From contig JACNFQ010000053.1 in NCBI GenBank assembly GCA_014384545.1, forward strand, positions 1 through 55,163: DNA of 55,163 bases, in the 5' to 3' direction. The first letter of the stretch is position 1; the number at the start of each line of letters is the position of its first letter. The notes beneath the pieces were generated by a model, which did not search any database, was not told the DNA's origin, and saw nothing but the letters and a program-made list of their open reading frames with translations. A program made the translations under genes and the position numbers. Of this stretch, positions 24,580 through 34,300 are shown piece after piece. The DNA comes from a bacterium. GTDB lineage: Bacteria; UBP7; UBA6624.

Positions 24580-25800
24580 CTAGGTGATTCGATAGACCCA
24601 TTCCTCGATGTGATCACACGGTTGACAATGGTATTCAGCGACGCGAATAGGTCGACCCAAAGGGCCCGTTAGGTCGTGTAGTGTTCGCAATCCCATGACC
24701 CTTGTGCAATGGCAAGGGGGTCGCTTCTGGCTTGCACGCTCTTCTACTTCCGGGGCAGGACATGATGGTGCTGATGTGAAATAGCCATCGTAGGGAATCA
24801 GAAGGCGGTTAAATGAGTGGACAAAGCGTTGAGCCCACAATGAAGCATCGTAGCGATCTTCAACCCGAATAGAACGGGGGATGTCTCGTGGCAGGTCGCC
24901 ACCACCACCCAGCCACTCCTTTCGTGCATCTGCCATCGCCACCAAGACTTTGGGATGCTCCCATGCGTATTTTCTGAGAGCGCTTCGGGCAATGAAATTG
25001 TATTGGTGTCCTACCTGCCCATACTGTGCAAGATACGAGAATAGCGGTCGTGCCAACAAAGAGGCTCCCCACGCCTCACGCGTGGACTTGATCTCTAACC
25101 CCAACGGATTTCCTTCGTGGCGGACATCACTAGCCAACCACCCGATTTCGTGGCGTCCCACACCAGCCTCAACCAAGACATCAGGTGCCCCCTTGTATCC
25201 TGTTATCTCCTTCGAAATATCCCCTGCACGCCACCAACGACGGGGGCTAGGCTGCCAAGCCCTCTCTATCTCTACCCCCGTAAACCGAGCCAAATGCAAT
25301 GCTCCCAAGATAGAGATTGAACGGGGACGCTCTGAAAACTCAGTATCAATGAAATCCTCAAGAATCTGTTCGGTAGATAGAACCCCCTTGTAATCATCAA
25401 TCGGTGTTTGATACTCCACATAGGCGACCTTGGCTAAAACATCATCTGTAACGACCGCAAATCCAAAGTGTTGGGCAACGGCAAAAACAGTCGCTTCCCC
25501 TAAATCAAGGGCCTTTGTACGCAAGAGCCGAAAGAGCGATGTCGCTTCGGGATCGACTTTCCTGAAGTTAATGATCTCCAAGCCCGCCCCCACCAGCGCG
25601 TCTTTCTGCTTCCTGCTCCTAATCTCATTCCCAACGCTCTTCGTTGTAACCGTACGCAATCCCGCTTTCTGAAGAGCTGTCAAAACAGAAAGATGCCCCC
25701 CCTTTTCTAGCTTGATCAACACATCGGCATCAAAGACTAAGGTGCTATTTCCCCGCTTGTGAACCCGATCAAAAACCGAAGCAACACCCTGTTCAATCAT
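24580..25800 (-). CDS. PIN-domain protein fused to an uncharacterised region with PD...ExK and zinc-finger-like cysteines
   Basis: A 406-residue protein I cannot assign to a named family. Residues 20-124 look like a PIN ribonuclease domain: D24/D26 in VFDADVLIK, E59 in VGNEI, E102 in LGEATVFAVA, and D119/D120 in VVTDDVLAK, all at expected spacing for metal binding. The middle region contains GAPDVLVE (D207) and, 28 residues later, LEIKS (E236, K238), which is the spacing and order of a PD-(D/E)XK nuclease core. The tail has CxC (C363, C365) and CxxC (C392, C395), likely a zinc site. It starts just after the ymdB stop in the recA-rny-ymdB operon. No antitoxin-sized gene is adjacent. The nuclease assignments are inference. 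Confidence 0.6.
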   Translation of the reverse strand: MIEQGVASVFDRVHKRGNSTLVFDADVLIKLEKGGHLSVLTALQKAGLRTVTTKSVGNEIRSRKQKDALVGAGLEIINFRKVDPEATSLFRLLRTKALDLGEATVFAVAQHFGFAVVTDDVLAKVAYVEYQTPIDDYKGVLSTEQILEDFIDTEFSERPRSISILGALHLARFTGVEIERAWQPSPRRWWRAGDISKEITGYKGAPDVLVEAGVGRHEIGWLASDVRHEGNPLGLEIKSTREAWGASLLARPLFSYLAQYGQVGHQYNFIARSALRKYAWEHPKVLVAMADARKEWLGGGGDLPRDIPRSIRVEDRYDASLWAQRFVHSFNRLLIPYDGYFTSAPSCPAPEVEERASQKRPPCHCTRVMGLRTLHDLTGPLGRPIRVAEYHCQPCDHIEEWVYRIT

Positions 25801-25803
25801 CGG

Positions 25804-26601
25804 CTAGAGACTCGTTACATCCCGCCGAATACGGTTTATTGATACCGCCTTGCTGGTCTCACTATCTACTGTAATCAACGCTCCTTGAAATGTGGCAGAA
25901 CCCACTCTGGGTGTGGAAAACCGAGTGCCAATACCTTTCCGAAAACGCTCGACACTGATCTCGGGGACAACCCCAATGACAGAATCAAGCGCCCCGGTCA
26001 TTCCTATATCCGAAATACCGGCTAGCCCCTTCGGAAAAATGCGTTCATCTGCTGTCGCAACATGGGTATGTGTCCCCCAACACGCTGTGGCATTTCCATC
26101 AAGGAACCACTGCATCGCCTGTTTTTCGCTCGTTGCCTCTGCGTGGAACTCCACCAAGAGAATCTCCCCCTCTCTCTTTTCCTCCAGGATTCCCTCTATG
26201 CACGCAAAAGGATTGTCCGTTCCTTCTCTCATAAATACCCTACCCTGAAGAACGACCAATCGGATAGGGCGCCCCTTGACAACTTCCGTCCAAACTCCTT
26301 GTCCGGGGGCTCCCATTGGATAGTTTGCTGGACGAACCAAAGGTTCTGTTGCATTGCTCATCACACGGCGAATAGATCCTTGGTCTAGCCAATGATCCCC
26401 TAGTGTCACGATATCTGCACCCGAATCTTTCAAATCAAAGTAGTTGGGCTCACTCAACCCAAATCCACCACTCGCGTTCTCGCCATTGACAATCACCAAA
26501 TCTGCTTTATGCTCTTCGCGTACCCGAAAAAGCTCCCGCTGGATCATTCGGCGACCCAACCTCCCCATCACATCTCCCACAACTAAGATGCGGATGGTCA
26601 C
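25804..26601 (-). CDS. ymdB: YmdB-family metallophosphodiesterase
   Basis: A 265-residue calcineurin-like phosphoesterase of the YmdB (TIGR00282) type, which hydrolyses 2',3'-cyclic nucleotides and influences RNase Y-linked RNA processing in Bacillus. Metal-binding residues occur in VGDVMGRLGRR, VNGENASGGFG, TLGDHWLD, EFHAEATSEK and CWGTHTHVATADE. It begins at a GTG overlapping the rny stop by four bases, the same rny-ymdB coupling known from Firmicutes. The PIN-fusion gene follows directly, giving a run of three RNA-related genes. Confidence 0.93.
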   Translation of the reverse strand: MTIRILVVGDVMGRLGRRMIQRELFRVREEHKADLVIVNGENASGGFGLSEPNYFDLKDSGADIVTLGDHWLDQGSIRRVMSNATEPLVRPANYPMGAPGQGVWTEVVKGRPIRLVVLQGRVFMREGTDNPFACIEGILEEKREGEILLVEFHAEATSEKQAMQWFLDGNATACWGTHTHVATADERIFPKGLAGISDIGMTGALDSVIGVVPEISVERFRKGIGTRFSTPRVGSATFQGALITVDSETSKAVSINRIRRDVTSL

Positions 26602-28118
26602 AAGGTAACCCGACCCCGCCGCTCCCGAATCACTGTAATCGTCAAAGAACCAGGTATCTCTAGTTCCTCTCGAATCCGCCGACCAATCCTCTCTGCCAAT
26701 ACGGTGGGATCACGATCCCCCGACCTGTCGGGGTCAAGAACGACCCTCACTTCTCGCCCAGCACTGACAGCATAAACGGATGCCACACCCTCTTCTTCCA
26801 TCCCCAGAGCCTCTATCGCTTCCAACCTCTCCATATGTTCTTCCGTATTCTCGCGCCTTGCTCCTGGACGGGCCGACGAAAGAGCATCTACTAACCCCAC
26901 CAAGGCTGCTTCAGCATTCTCGGGAGCAACCTCACCGTGGTGGCATGCCACCCCATTCGCCACAGGGGCAGACTCTCCCCTTTCCAGAAGGAATCTTGCT
27001 CCTGCTTCCGCATGGGGAATCCCAGCACCAGCATCAGGTAGTGCTTTCCCGATATCGTGAAGAAACGCCATCCTAGAGAGAAGGGCACTATCTAACCCGA
27101 TCGTACGGGCTAAGAGATTAGCGATGCGGGCACACTCGACACTGTGGAGCAAGAGGTTTTGCCCCATACTGGACCGAAAACCCATATGCCCCATCATCCT
27201 CTCCACTTCGCGATGGAGCCCCTCCACCCCAGCTTCTTGAGCAGCTCTAGCTCCCCTTTCTCGAGCTTCCTCCTCTATCCCTTCCTCGGCCCGCTCAATC
27301 TCGGCTTCGATAGCGGGAGGATGAATACGACCATCAGCAATCAACTGCTCCAACGCTCTTTTTGCGATCGCTCTTCGTAAACCGTCGTGGGAAGCGATGA
27401 CGATCTGGAGTGATTCATCAATGATGAGGTCCACGCCCGCTCGCTCTTGAAACGACTTTACATTCCTACCGCCCTTCCCAATGATGCGCCCCTTCCACGA
27501 CTCTTCAGGTATCTTGATAAGGTCTGTAAAGTCCTCAGCCAACAGAGCAGGGATTTCCACACGTTGAATCGCTTCAAGTAAGAGGTCTCGGGCTCTTGCC
27601 TCTGCCGTTCTCTCTGCCATAGCTTCCCCTTCTTTAGCCAACCGCCTTAGAGCCTCGCGGCTCGCTCTGCGGGCATGGTCAACTACGAAGTCGCGTGCCT
27701 CATCTGCTGATAGCCCTGCCAACGCTTCAACCCGACCAGCCAACTCCTCTTCTTCCTTCAAGTGCCTCTTCTCTTGGTTCTCTAGCCTCTTTTTCCACGC
27801 CTCCATCTCTGCCCTCTCTTTCTCGGCAGTTGCCCTCGCTATGCGTCGTTCCTTCTCTCGTCGGGTTTCCTCATTTCTGTTCTGTTCTAGAAGTTGTTTG
27901 GCAACACCCCTTTCTTCAGCGGCAGCTAAGCGAGCCTGTTCAGCACCCTCTCTCTCTGCTCTGGCTTCTTTCTTGATGGCGGTGATTTGAGACTTCGCTT
28001 CAAGGATTTCTGCAGCACGCTCATCTACCCGCTCTTTCTTGCTTTTTGCTAGGATAAGTGCACCCACCACACCAGCCCCAAGTGCACCCACAAGAATGCC
28101 TGTCCAAAATAATGTCAC
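26598..28118 (-). CDS. rny: ribonuclease Y
   Basis: A membrane-anchored endoribonuclease that initiates mRNA decay. From the GTG at 28118 it has 506 residues: a membrane helix at once (ILVGALGAGVVGALIL), a long charged coiled coil (residues 25-190), a KH domain with IGKGGRNVKSFQE, and an HD domain with MAFLHDIGKALPDAG and a following ACHHGE. I prefer this GTG because AGGGAG lies seven bases upstream and it places the helix at the N-terminus as in the family; the longer frame from a TTG at 28169 adds 17 basic residues. Placed between recA and ymdB, as in Gram-positive genomes. Confidence 0.95.
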   Translation of the reverse strand: MTLFWTGILVGALGAGVVGALILAKSKKERVDERAAEILEAKSQITAIKKEARAEREGAEQARLAAAEERGVAKQLLEQNRNEETRREKERRIARATAEKERAEMEAWKKRLENQEKRHLKEEEELAGRVEALAGLSADEARDFVVDHARRASREALRRLAKEGEAMAERTAEARARDLLLEAIQRVEIPALLAEDFTDLIKIPEESWKGRIIGKGGRNVKSFQERAGVDLIIDESLQIVIASHDGLRRAIAKRALEQLIADGRIHPPAIEAEIERAEEGIEEEARERGARAAQEAGVEGLHREVERMMGHMGFRSSMGQNLLLHSVECARIANLLARTIGLDSALLSRMAFLHDIGKALPDAGAGIPHAEAGARFLLERGESAPVANGVACHHGEVAPENAEAALVGLVDALSSARPGARRENTEEHMERLEAIEALGMEEEGVASVYAVSAGREVRVVLDPDRSGDRDPTVLAERIGRRIREELEIPGSLTITVIRERRGRVTL

Positions 28119-28183
28119 ATTCGTTCTCCCTGTCAGTCGCCAAGGCGACCGTTTAGTGGGGTACCCCAAAGGGGATACTAACT

Positions 28184-29212
28184 CTAGTTTTCTATAAGCC
28201 CCAAATCGATCTTTACCATCGTTTCTATCTTCTCTCTGATATCGTCGTTTTCGTCAAGAAATCTCACGACATTCACCATCCCTTGCCCCAATGCAGTATC
28301 CCCAAAATGGAACCAACTACCCGATTTGTCCACAGCGCCACAATCCACCCCTAGCTGGACCAACTCTGCTCCTTTCCAGATACCAATACCAAACCGAATG
28401 GGAAACTCAGCCTTTTTGAAGGGAGGTGCTACTTTGTTCTTGACGATGCGGCATCGGACAATGCTACCTACATTTTCCTCCTTCTCTAGGATTGATTTGA
28501 TACGTCGAATATCGATCCGAACCGAAGAGTAAAACTTAAGGGCTCTCCCTCCTGGCGTCGTTTCGGGGTTTCCAAACATTACACCGATCTTCATTCGTAT
28601 CTGGTTGATGAAGATGACTGCGGCGCCCGTTCTTGAAATGCTCCCCGAGAGCCTACGGAGAGATTGGGACATCAGACGTGCCTGTAAACCTACTTTAGGG
28701 TCTCCAATATCCCCTTGAAGTTCTGCCTTGGGAACCATCGCAGCAACACTATCAATAACGACCAAGCCGACTGCACCCGAACGAATCATCTCATCGGTAA
28801 TATCCAAAGCTTGTTCCATATGTTCCGGCTGGGTCAATAAGAGATTGTCCCAATCCACCCCTACTCTTTCGGCATAACTCTGCATCAATGCATTCTCTGC
28901 ATCCACATAGAGGACTGTCTTCCCTTTCTTTTGAGCCTCGGCAACGATGTGGAGAGCCAAAGTCGTCTTTCCGCTCGCCTCAGGACCAAATACCTCGGTA
29001 ATACGACCGCAAGGAATTCCCCCCACGCCCAAGCGGGTGTCCAATAGCAGTGAACCTGTGGAAATTGACTCACCTTTTTGGGTAGCACCTGTCGTCCCCA
29101 TCCGCATGACAGCACCTTCGCCATATTTGCGCTCGATAGAACGAAGAACGGTATCCAAGACATTCTTCTCTTTCCCCTTTGTGCTCTTTTTAGTCGTTTT
29201 TTTCTTCGCCAT
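28184..29212 (-). CDS. recA: recombinase RecA
   Basis: A 342-residue RecA from the ATG at 29212. It has a basic N-terminus (AKKKTTKKSTKGKEK), Walker A GPEASGKTT, the mixed-sequence region LLLTQPEHMEQAL, VVIDSVAAM, and the DNA-binding loop segment FINQIRMKIGVMFGNPETTP. It performs strand exchange and LexA-type coprotease activity. The open frame continues 52 codons upstream through the repeat element, but those residues are the translated hairpin repeat and are not homologous to RecA. AAAGGAGT lies about 10 bases before the chosen ATG. No obvious SOS box was seen between pncC and recA. Confidence 0.97.
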   Translation of the reverse strand: MAKKKTTKKSTKGKEKNVLDTVLRSIERKYGEGAVMRMGTTGATQKGESISTGSLLLDTRLGVGGIPCGRITEVFGPEASGKTTLALHIVAEAQKKGKTVLYVDAENALMQSYAERVGVDWDNLLLTQPEHMEQALDITDEMIRSGAVGLVVIDSVAAMVPKAELQGDIGDPKVGLQARLMSQSLRRLSGSISRTGAAVIFINQIRMKIGVMFGNPETTPGGRALKFYSSVRIDIRRIKSILEKEENVGSIVRCRIVKNKVAPPFKKAEFPIRFGIGIWKGAELVQLGVDCGAVDKSGSWFHFGDTALGQGMVNVVRFLDENDDIREKIETMVKIDLGLIEN

Positions 29213-29262
29213 TCTTACTTTGACTCCTTTCGTTTTCCTCTCTCCGTTAGAGGGTGGACATC

Positions 29263-29412
29263 GTGGCTCGGAGAGCCACAACCCCTCATCCCCTTTCTCC
29301 ACGCCTTGCCACCTGCGTCGGGGGGTAGGAACCCCCGACCTAACGGAACCCTCATCCCCTATCTCCACGCCTTGCCACCTGCGTCGGGGGGTAGGAACCC
29401 CCGACCTAACGG
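29263..29412. repeat. tandem 66-bp repeat with hairpins between pncC and recA
   Basis: Two direct copies, 29283-29346 and 29349-29412, are 64 bases long, differ at one position (29295 T versus 29361 A) and have a 66-base period. Each contains an 8-bp hairpin, GTCGGGGG, seven bases, CCCCCGAC (29317-29339 and 29383-29405). A third, separate hairpin GTGGCTC, GGA, GAGCCAC lies at 29263-29279. There is no T-tract after them in either direction, so they are not simple terminators. The second hairpin abuts the pncC stop codon. The structure resembles a REP-like or BIME-like dispersed intergenic element. Confidence 0.85.
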
Positions 29413-29861
29413 GTCGGGAGGACCACGGTAGAGAGGCTTTCTATTGACTTCTCCACAGATGCTCGGCGAACCGATTCTCTATCTCCGTCAAGAATCCATT
29501 TTACAGCGTTCGTCTTACCCGCCACGTAGAGTGCCATCCAAACAGTCCCCGCGGGCAATCCATCCTGGGGACCAGGGCCAGCTACTCCGGTCAAGGCGAG
29601 GGCAATCTCTGTCCCTAATGCTGTTGACACACCCTTAGCCATCCCTGTTGCCACCGCTTCACTTACCACTCCTTGCTCTTTGATCACTTTTGGATGGACG
29701 CCCAACAGAGAAGATTTGACCCCCACCTGATAGGAAACGATACCTCCGCGGAACCACGCCGAAGCGCCTGGAGTTGAACTGAGGCGTGCAGAGAGTTCGC
29801 CCCCCGTCAAAGACTCGGCGACCGAAAGGGACCATCCCCGCACAACGAGAGCTTCTGCCAA
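29406..29861 (-). CDS. pncC: CinA C-terminal domain protein, nicotinamide-nucleotide amidase PncC
   Basis: A stand-alone CinA C-terminal domain of about 151 residues that deamidates NMN to nicotinate mononucleotide in pyridine nucleotide recycling. Family segments are SVAESLTGGELSARL, ASAWFRGGIVSYQ, SEAVATGMAKG and ALTGVAGPGPQDG. The upstream ATG at 29912 would overlap ssb by 23 bases and add 17 unconserved residues; a TTG at 29861 has GGAGGG nine bases upstream and avoids the overlap, so I prefer it, with moderate certainty. The N-terminal CinA MoCo-like domain is absent. The pncC-recA-rny-ymdB order parallels the cinA-recA-rny-ymdB order of Bacillus. Confidence 0.9.
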   Translation of the reverse strand: MAEALVVRGWSLSVAESLTGGELSARLSSTPGASAWFRGGIVSYQVGVKSSLLGVHPKVIKEQGVVSEAVATGMAKGVSTALGTEIALALTGVAGPGPQDGLPAGTVWMALYVAGKTNAVKWILDGDRESVRRASVEKSIESLSTVVLPTR

Positions 29862-29889
29862 GAGGAACAACCCTCCTTCGCCATCGCAC

Positions 29890-30705
29890 TTACCCTGTCT
29901 TGGGTAGATCATTCACATCCATCACAGGAAGGTCACCACCCGTTTTTGAAATGATCCGCTCTTTCTTGCCTCTAGAGGGCGATGTACTCTCGCTAGTAGA
30001 TGGTCGACTCTCTTCTCGGCGACCATCCATAAGGCGAATCTCTCCTTCTGGCCATGCCACTTGAACGACTGCAGCCTCGGATTTTCCCGTATTACCACCC
30101 GCTGGGGTGTTCATTGTGCCCATCACAAAGAGCTTGGTGCCCTCGTTGATGAACTTCTCTGCAAACTCAGCATCTTTGCCCCAACAAACAACGGTATGTG
30201 CGTGAATCTCCTCCCACTTGTCTCCCGAGCGGGTCGTCGTAATGCGGTTTGTCATTACGGTGAAATTTGCTTCTTTCCCACCTTGGACAGAACTCCCCAT
30301 TTGGGGTTTCGTTTGGGCTTCTCCTACCAAAATCAACTTGTTTACCATTTCGGCAAATCCTCCCTCTTGCCGATCGTCCATGACGAGGACTTTCCCCTTT
30401 GGCCAACCCGCCTTGATTTCGGTAATGTACTTTTGGTTCCCTTCCGCATCCTCGTATTGGCGATACTCAATGCTCCCTTCTACATAAAGCTTTCTGCCCT
30501 TTTTTACGTTCTCTTCCACAAACTCAGCATCCTTCCCCCAACAGATAATGCGGTGCCATTGGGTAACATCCCTCTCTTCGCCTGAGCGGGTCTTATACCG
30601 TTCGTTGGTCGCCAAACGGATCGTTGCTTTCTTGGTCCCGCTCGGGAATTCCCGAATTTCAGGTTCTGCTCCTACATTGCCGACCAGTATCAACTTGTTG
30701 ATCAT
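29890..30705 (-). CDS. ssb: single-stranded DNA-binding protein with two OB folds
   Basis: A 271-residue SSB carrying two OB domains in one chain, as in Deinococcus-Thermus. The duplication is plain: NKLILVG occurs at residues 3-9 and again at 122-128, and CWGKDAEF occurs once in each half. Two such chains would give the four OB folds that other SSBs reach with tetramers (family knowledge). The tail is low-complexity and Ser/Arg-rich, but the end reads MDVNDLPKTG instead of the usual acidic DDDIPF tip that recruits partners. The start is the ATG at 30705 with AGGAGG six bases upstream; the longer frame upstream is not homologous. Confidence 0.93.
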   Translation of the reverse strand: MINKLILVGNVGAEPEIREFPSGTKKATIRLATNERYKTRSGEERDVTQWHRIICWGKDAEFVEENVKKGRKLYVEGSIEYRQYEDAEGNQKYITEIKAGWPKGKVLVMDDRQEGGFAEMVNKLILVGEAQTKPQMGSSVQGGKEANFTVMTNRITTTRSGDKWEEIHAHTVVCWGKDAEFAEKFINEGTKLFVMGTMNTPAGGNTGKSEAAVVQVAWPEGEIRLMDGRREESRPSTSESTSPSRGKKERIISKTGGDLPVMDVNDLPKTG

Positions 30706-30802
30706 CTCTTTCCTCCTAATCCCATCTTTATTCTTGGATCTCCTAACTATTCTACTAGAGCAAGTTCCTCGTGCCCCTTTTTCGTTCCCGTTATGTTCAC
30801 CC

Positions 30803-31369
30803 CTACATTCGGGGAAGAGTAATGCCAACTTGCGACTGGTACTTGCCCGCCCGATCCGCATAAGAGGTTTCGCATGGGTCGTCACTCTCAAAAAAGAGAA
30901 CTTGGGCAATCCCCTCGTGGGCGTAGATCTTGGCGGGTAGCGGTGTCGTGTTGCTAATCTCTAGTGTCACATGCCCCTCCCATTCGGGCTCAAAGGGTGT
31001 TACGTTCACGATGATTCCGCACCTTGCATAGGTTGACTTTCCTAAACAGACCGTAATCACATTTCTGGGTATCTTGAAATACTCCACAGTCCGTGCCAAT
31101 GCGAAGGAGTTGGGAGGAATCAGCACTTCGTCCGCGACGACATCCACAAAACACGAACGATCCATCCCCTTGGGGTCAACCACGGAGCTGTGGAGATTCG
31201 TAAATACTCTAAACTCGTTGGTGACACGGATGTCATACCCATAAGAAGATGTTCCATACGAAATGACACGATCACCCAAACTATTCTCTTTGACTTGATC
31301 GGAGCAAAAAGGCGTAATCATTCCTTTCGCCGCCATTTGACGAATCCATGAATCCGGTCTTACAGACAT
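30803..31369 (-). CDS. dcd: dCTP deaminase
   Basis: A 188-residue Dcd that converts dCTP to dUTP for dTMP synthesis. Clear family marks are [13 protein letters not shown], the substrate-binding [16 protein letters not shown], and the catalytic-glutamate strand [10 protein letters not shown] followed by [12 protein letters not shown]. The true start is the ATG at 31369, which shares its A with the TGA stop of nrdJ, so both nucleotide-metabolism genes are translationally coupled. The frame upstream of this ATG simply repeats the end of nrdJ in another register. A gap of 97 bases before ssb holds nothing obvious. Confidence 0.96.
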   Translation of the reverse strand: MSVRPDSWIRQMAAKGMITPFCSDQVKENSLGDRVISYGTSSYGYDIRVTNEFRVFTNLHSSVVDPKGMDRSCFVDVVADEVLIPPNSFALARTVEYFKIPRNVITVCLGKSTYARCGIIVNVTPFEPEWEGHVTLEISNTTPLPAKIYAHEGIAQVLFFESDDPCETSYADRAGKYQSQVGITLPRM

Positions 31370-34300
31370 CAGGAACAACCCATAGAGTTGCCACAGTTCA
31401 AACAACGGTAACAGGTGCCGTTCCGCACTGTGATGTGGCCACATTGGTCACAGAGGGGGGCGTCGCCCATCATCTGTCCCAAGTGGATATCTAGAGCGTC
31501 ATCGCTCCCTTTCTCCTTGCTAAAGAGTGGCTCCTGCTTGGGCAAGGTGGCATCTCTCGTTCGTTCTACTGGAGGATCGGCAGGGGGGATTTGGACAAAA
31601 TCTGTTCGACCCAAATACTCCATTCCTAATAACTTAAAGATGAAATCAACGACACTTGTCGCTTTCTTGATGTTCGGGTGGTCCACCATCCCATAGGGCT
31701 CAAACCGAGTAAAGGTAAAAGCGTCCACAAACTCCTTCAACGGCACCCCATACTGAAGCCCCAAACTGACTGCAATGGCAAAGCAGTTGAGCAAACTGCG
31801 GAATCCTGCCCCCTCTTTGTGCATATCCAAAAAGATCTCTCCCAATCGGGGCTTGCCCTCCTCGCCTACTTCATATTCGCCTGTGCGGACGAAAATCTTA
31901 TGCCCCCCAATACGCGCTTCAGATGTAAACCCCTGCCTCCGCCTCGGAAGGCGCTGGCGTCTTGAGCGTTGAACTGTGTCCGTTTTGGGTGCCTCATCGT
32001 GTGCCTCTTCAGTGGTCTTCTCCTGATCAATCTCTTTTCCTGATTGGAGAGGTTGAGCTCCTTTTGAACCATCACGGTAAACAGCGACTGCCTTCAGACC
32101 CAGTTTCCACCCTTGAATATAGATATCTTCAATATCCTGAACCGAGGCCGAGGCTGGAAGATTGACGGTTTTAGAGATAGCTCCCGAAAGGAAGGGCTGG
32201 GTCGCAGCCATCATCCGCACATGCCCCATCGCAGGGATATACCGTTCACCATGCCCACACTTGTTGGCACAATCGAAGACAGCAAGGTGCTCTTCCTTGA
32301 GTCCTGGAGCACCTTCAACCGTCATCCGCCCAAAAATGATCTCATTCGCCTTCTCAACCTGTTCCTCATCAAACCCTAGCGCTTCCATCATACTAAAGCC
32401 CTCTTCGTTCGCTGGTCCTTCCCATCCTCGTGCTTCTAAGAAATCCTCCCCTACATGCGACACCGTAAGGACCTCCTTGATAGAGAATGCTCCCAAAAAC
32501 TTACTCTCAAGACGAGCCAAGTCCTTAGGCGAAAATCCCTTCTTCTTGAGCGAGTCTGTATTGATGGGTGAGGGGTTGTCCCAAGACATAAACCCCTGGA
32601 CATACTGGAGAATCTCCTTTACATCTGATTCGGCATATCCCAAGAAAGTGAGTCCACGGCGGACCGTTCGGTTGATAATCTTAAAATAACCCCCACCCGC
32701 TAGTTTCTTGATCTTGCACAAAGCGTAATCGGGCTCAATGCCCGTTGTGTCACAATCCATCAACAGTCCGATCGTCCCTGTAGGTGCCAAAACCGTAGCT
32801 TGAGCGTTTCGAAAACCACTCTCGGCCCCCTCTTTGACGACGCCATCCCATAGACGCGTTGCTTCGTTCCAAAGAGCGGCTCCTGTGTGCTCTATCTCTA
32901 GCGAGTACGCAGCTTGTCGGTGGAGATTCATGACCTCACCCATCGATGTGGCATTCTCTGGATAGGCTGCAAACGACCCTTTCGATTCTGCAAGTTCTGC
33001 GGATACACTATACGCACATCCTGTCAAAATACCAGTCAGAGCGGCTGCTATTCCCCTCCCCTCTTCACTGTCGTAGGGGATACCCCGCGCCATCAGCAAA
33101 CCCCCAAGATTAGCGTACCCCAACCCCAATGGGCGGAAATCATGTGAGTTTTTCGCTATCTCCTCTGTGGGATAGGAAGAGAGGTCAACGAGAATCTCTT
33201 GGGCTGTAAATAAGAGGCGAATCGCATGGTTATATCCTCCAATATCAAAAGAGCCATCTTCCTTTTGGTATTTCAAGAGATTGATGCTAGAGAGATTACA
33301 TGCCGTGTTGTCCAAGAACATAAACTCGCTACAGGGATTAGATGCGTTGATACGGTCTGTCGCTTTACAGGTGTGCCACTCGTTGATCGTTGAGTCGTAC
33401 TGAACCCCAGGATCAGCACATTGCCATGTCGCCTCTGCCAACGCACCCATCACCTTGCGACAAGATAACTCTTCCATACCCTCTCCCGTTGTCCGGAAGG
33501 TCGTCCAATAAGTCTTGTCCTCTTCGTAGCCCTTTAGGAAATCATCTGTAAGCCTAACGGCATTGTTGGCGTTTTGCCCGCCGACCGTCTCGTAGGCTTC
33601 TCCCCCTATCCCTCCCTCGTATCCACTCGCCATCAAGACTTTCGCCTTTTTCTCTTCCACAACCTTCCAGTTGATGAACTCAAGGATTTCAGGGTGGTCT
33701 ACATCTAAACAGACCATCTTTGCAGCACGCCGTGTGGTCCCTCCCGACTTTGTAGCCCCAGCACCTGAATCTAGGACCTTTAGGAAAGACATCAATCCAC
33801 TGGAGCTTCCACCCCCTGACAACTTCTCTGTCTTTCCGCGCAAAGGACTAAAGTTTGTCCCTGTACCCGAGCCATACTTAAAGAGCCGAGCCTCGTTCTG
33901 AGCAAGAGAAAAAATGCTCATCAAATCATCGTCCACTTTTTGGATGAAACAAGCACTACACTGAGGACGTTCGTAGTTGTCTTCTAGGCGATGTGGTCGT
34001 TCTCTCTCTTCATCCCAAGCCCAATTTCCACCTGCACCTTTGATACCATACTTGGCAGAGAGTCCACAGTTGAACCAAACGGGGCTGTTGAAAGCAGCAT
34101 GCTGATTGGCCAAGAGCCAAGAAAGCTCTTCCTCGAATGTCTCAGCGTCTTCCTCGCTGGCAAAATACCCACCCGCCTTCGTGCCCCACATGCGCATTGT
34201 GTGGATAATGCGCTGAATGGTCTGACGAAGAGAAGTCTCGCCTACTCCCTCCCCCCCCACGCCCCGTTTCCTGAAATATTTGCTGGCGAGGATGTCAATA

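Noticed and set aside
24580-25800. Classical VapBC toxin-antitoxin pair
   Set aside because: The PIN gene is part of a longer protein and both neighbours are housekeeping genes; no antitoxin-sized partner adjoins.
29213-29368. 52-codon N-terminal extension of RecA
   Set aside because: It translates the tandem hairpin repeat and has no RecA similarity; the ATG at 29212 has a ribosome site and gives the normal length.
29263-29412. CRISPR array
   Set aside because: Only two adjacent 64-base units with two bases between them, no spacers and no cas genes.
30706-30909. 68-codon N-terminal extension of SSB
   Set aside because: It overlaps dcd out of frame; the ATG at 30705 has AGGAGG and begins the OB fold.
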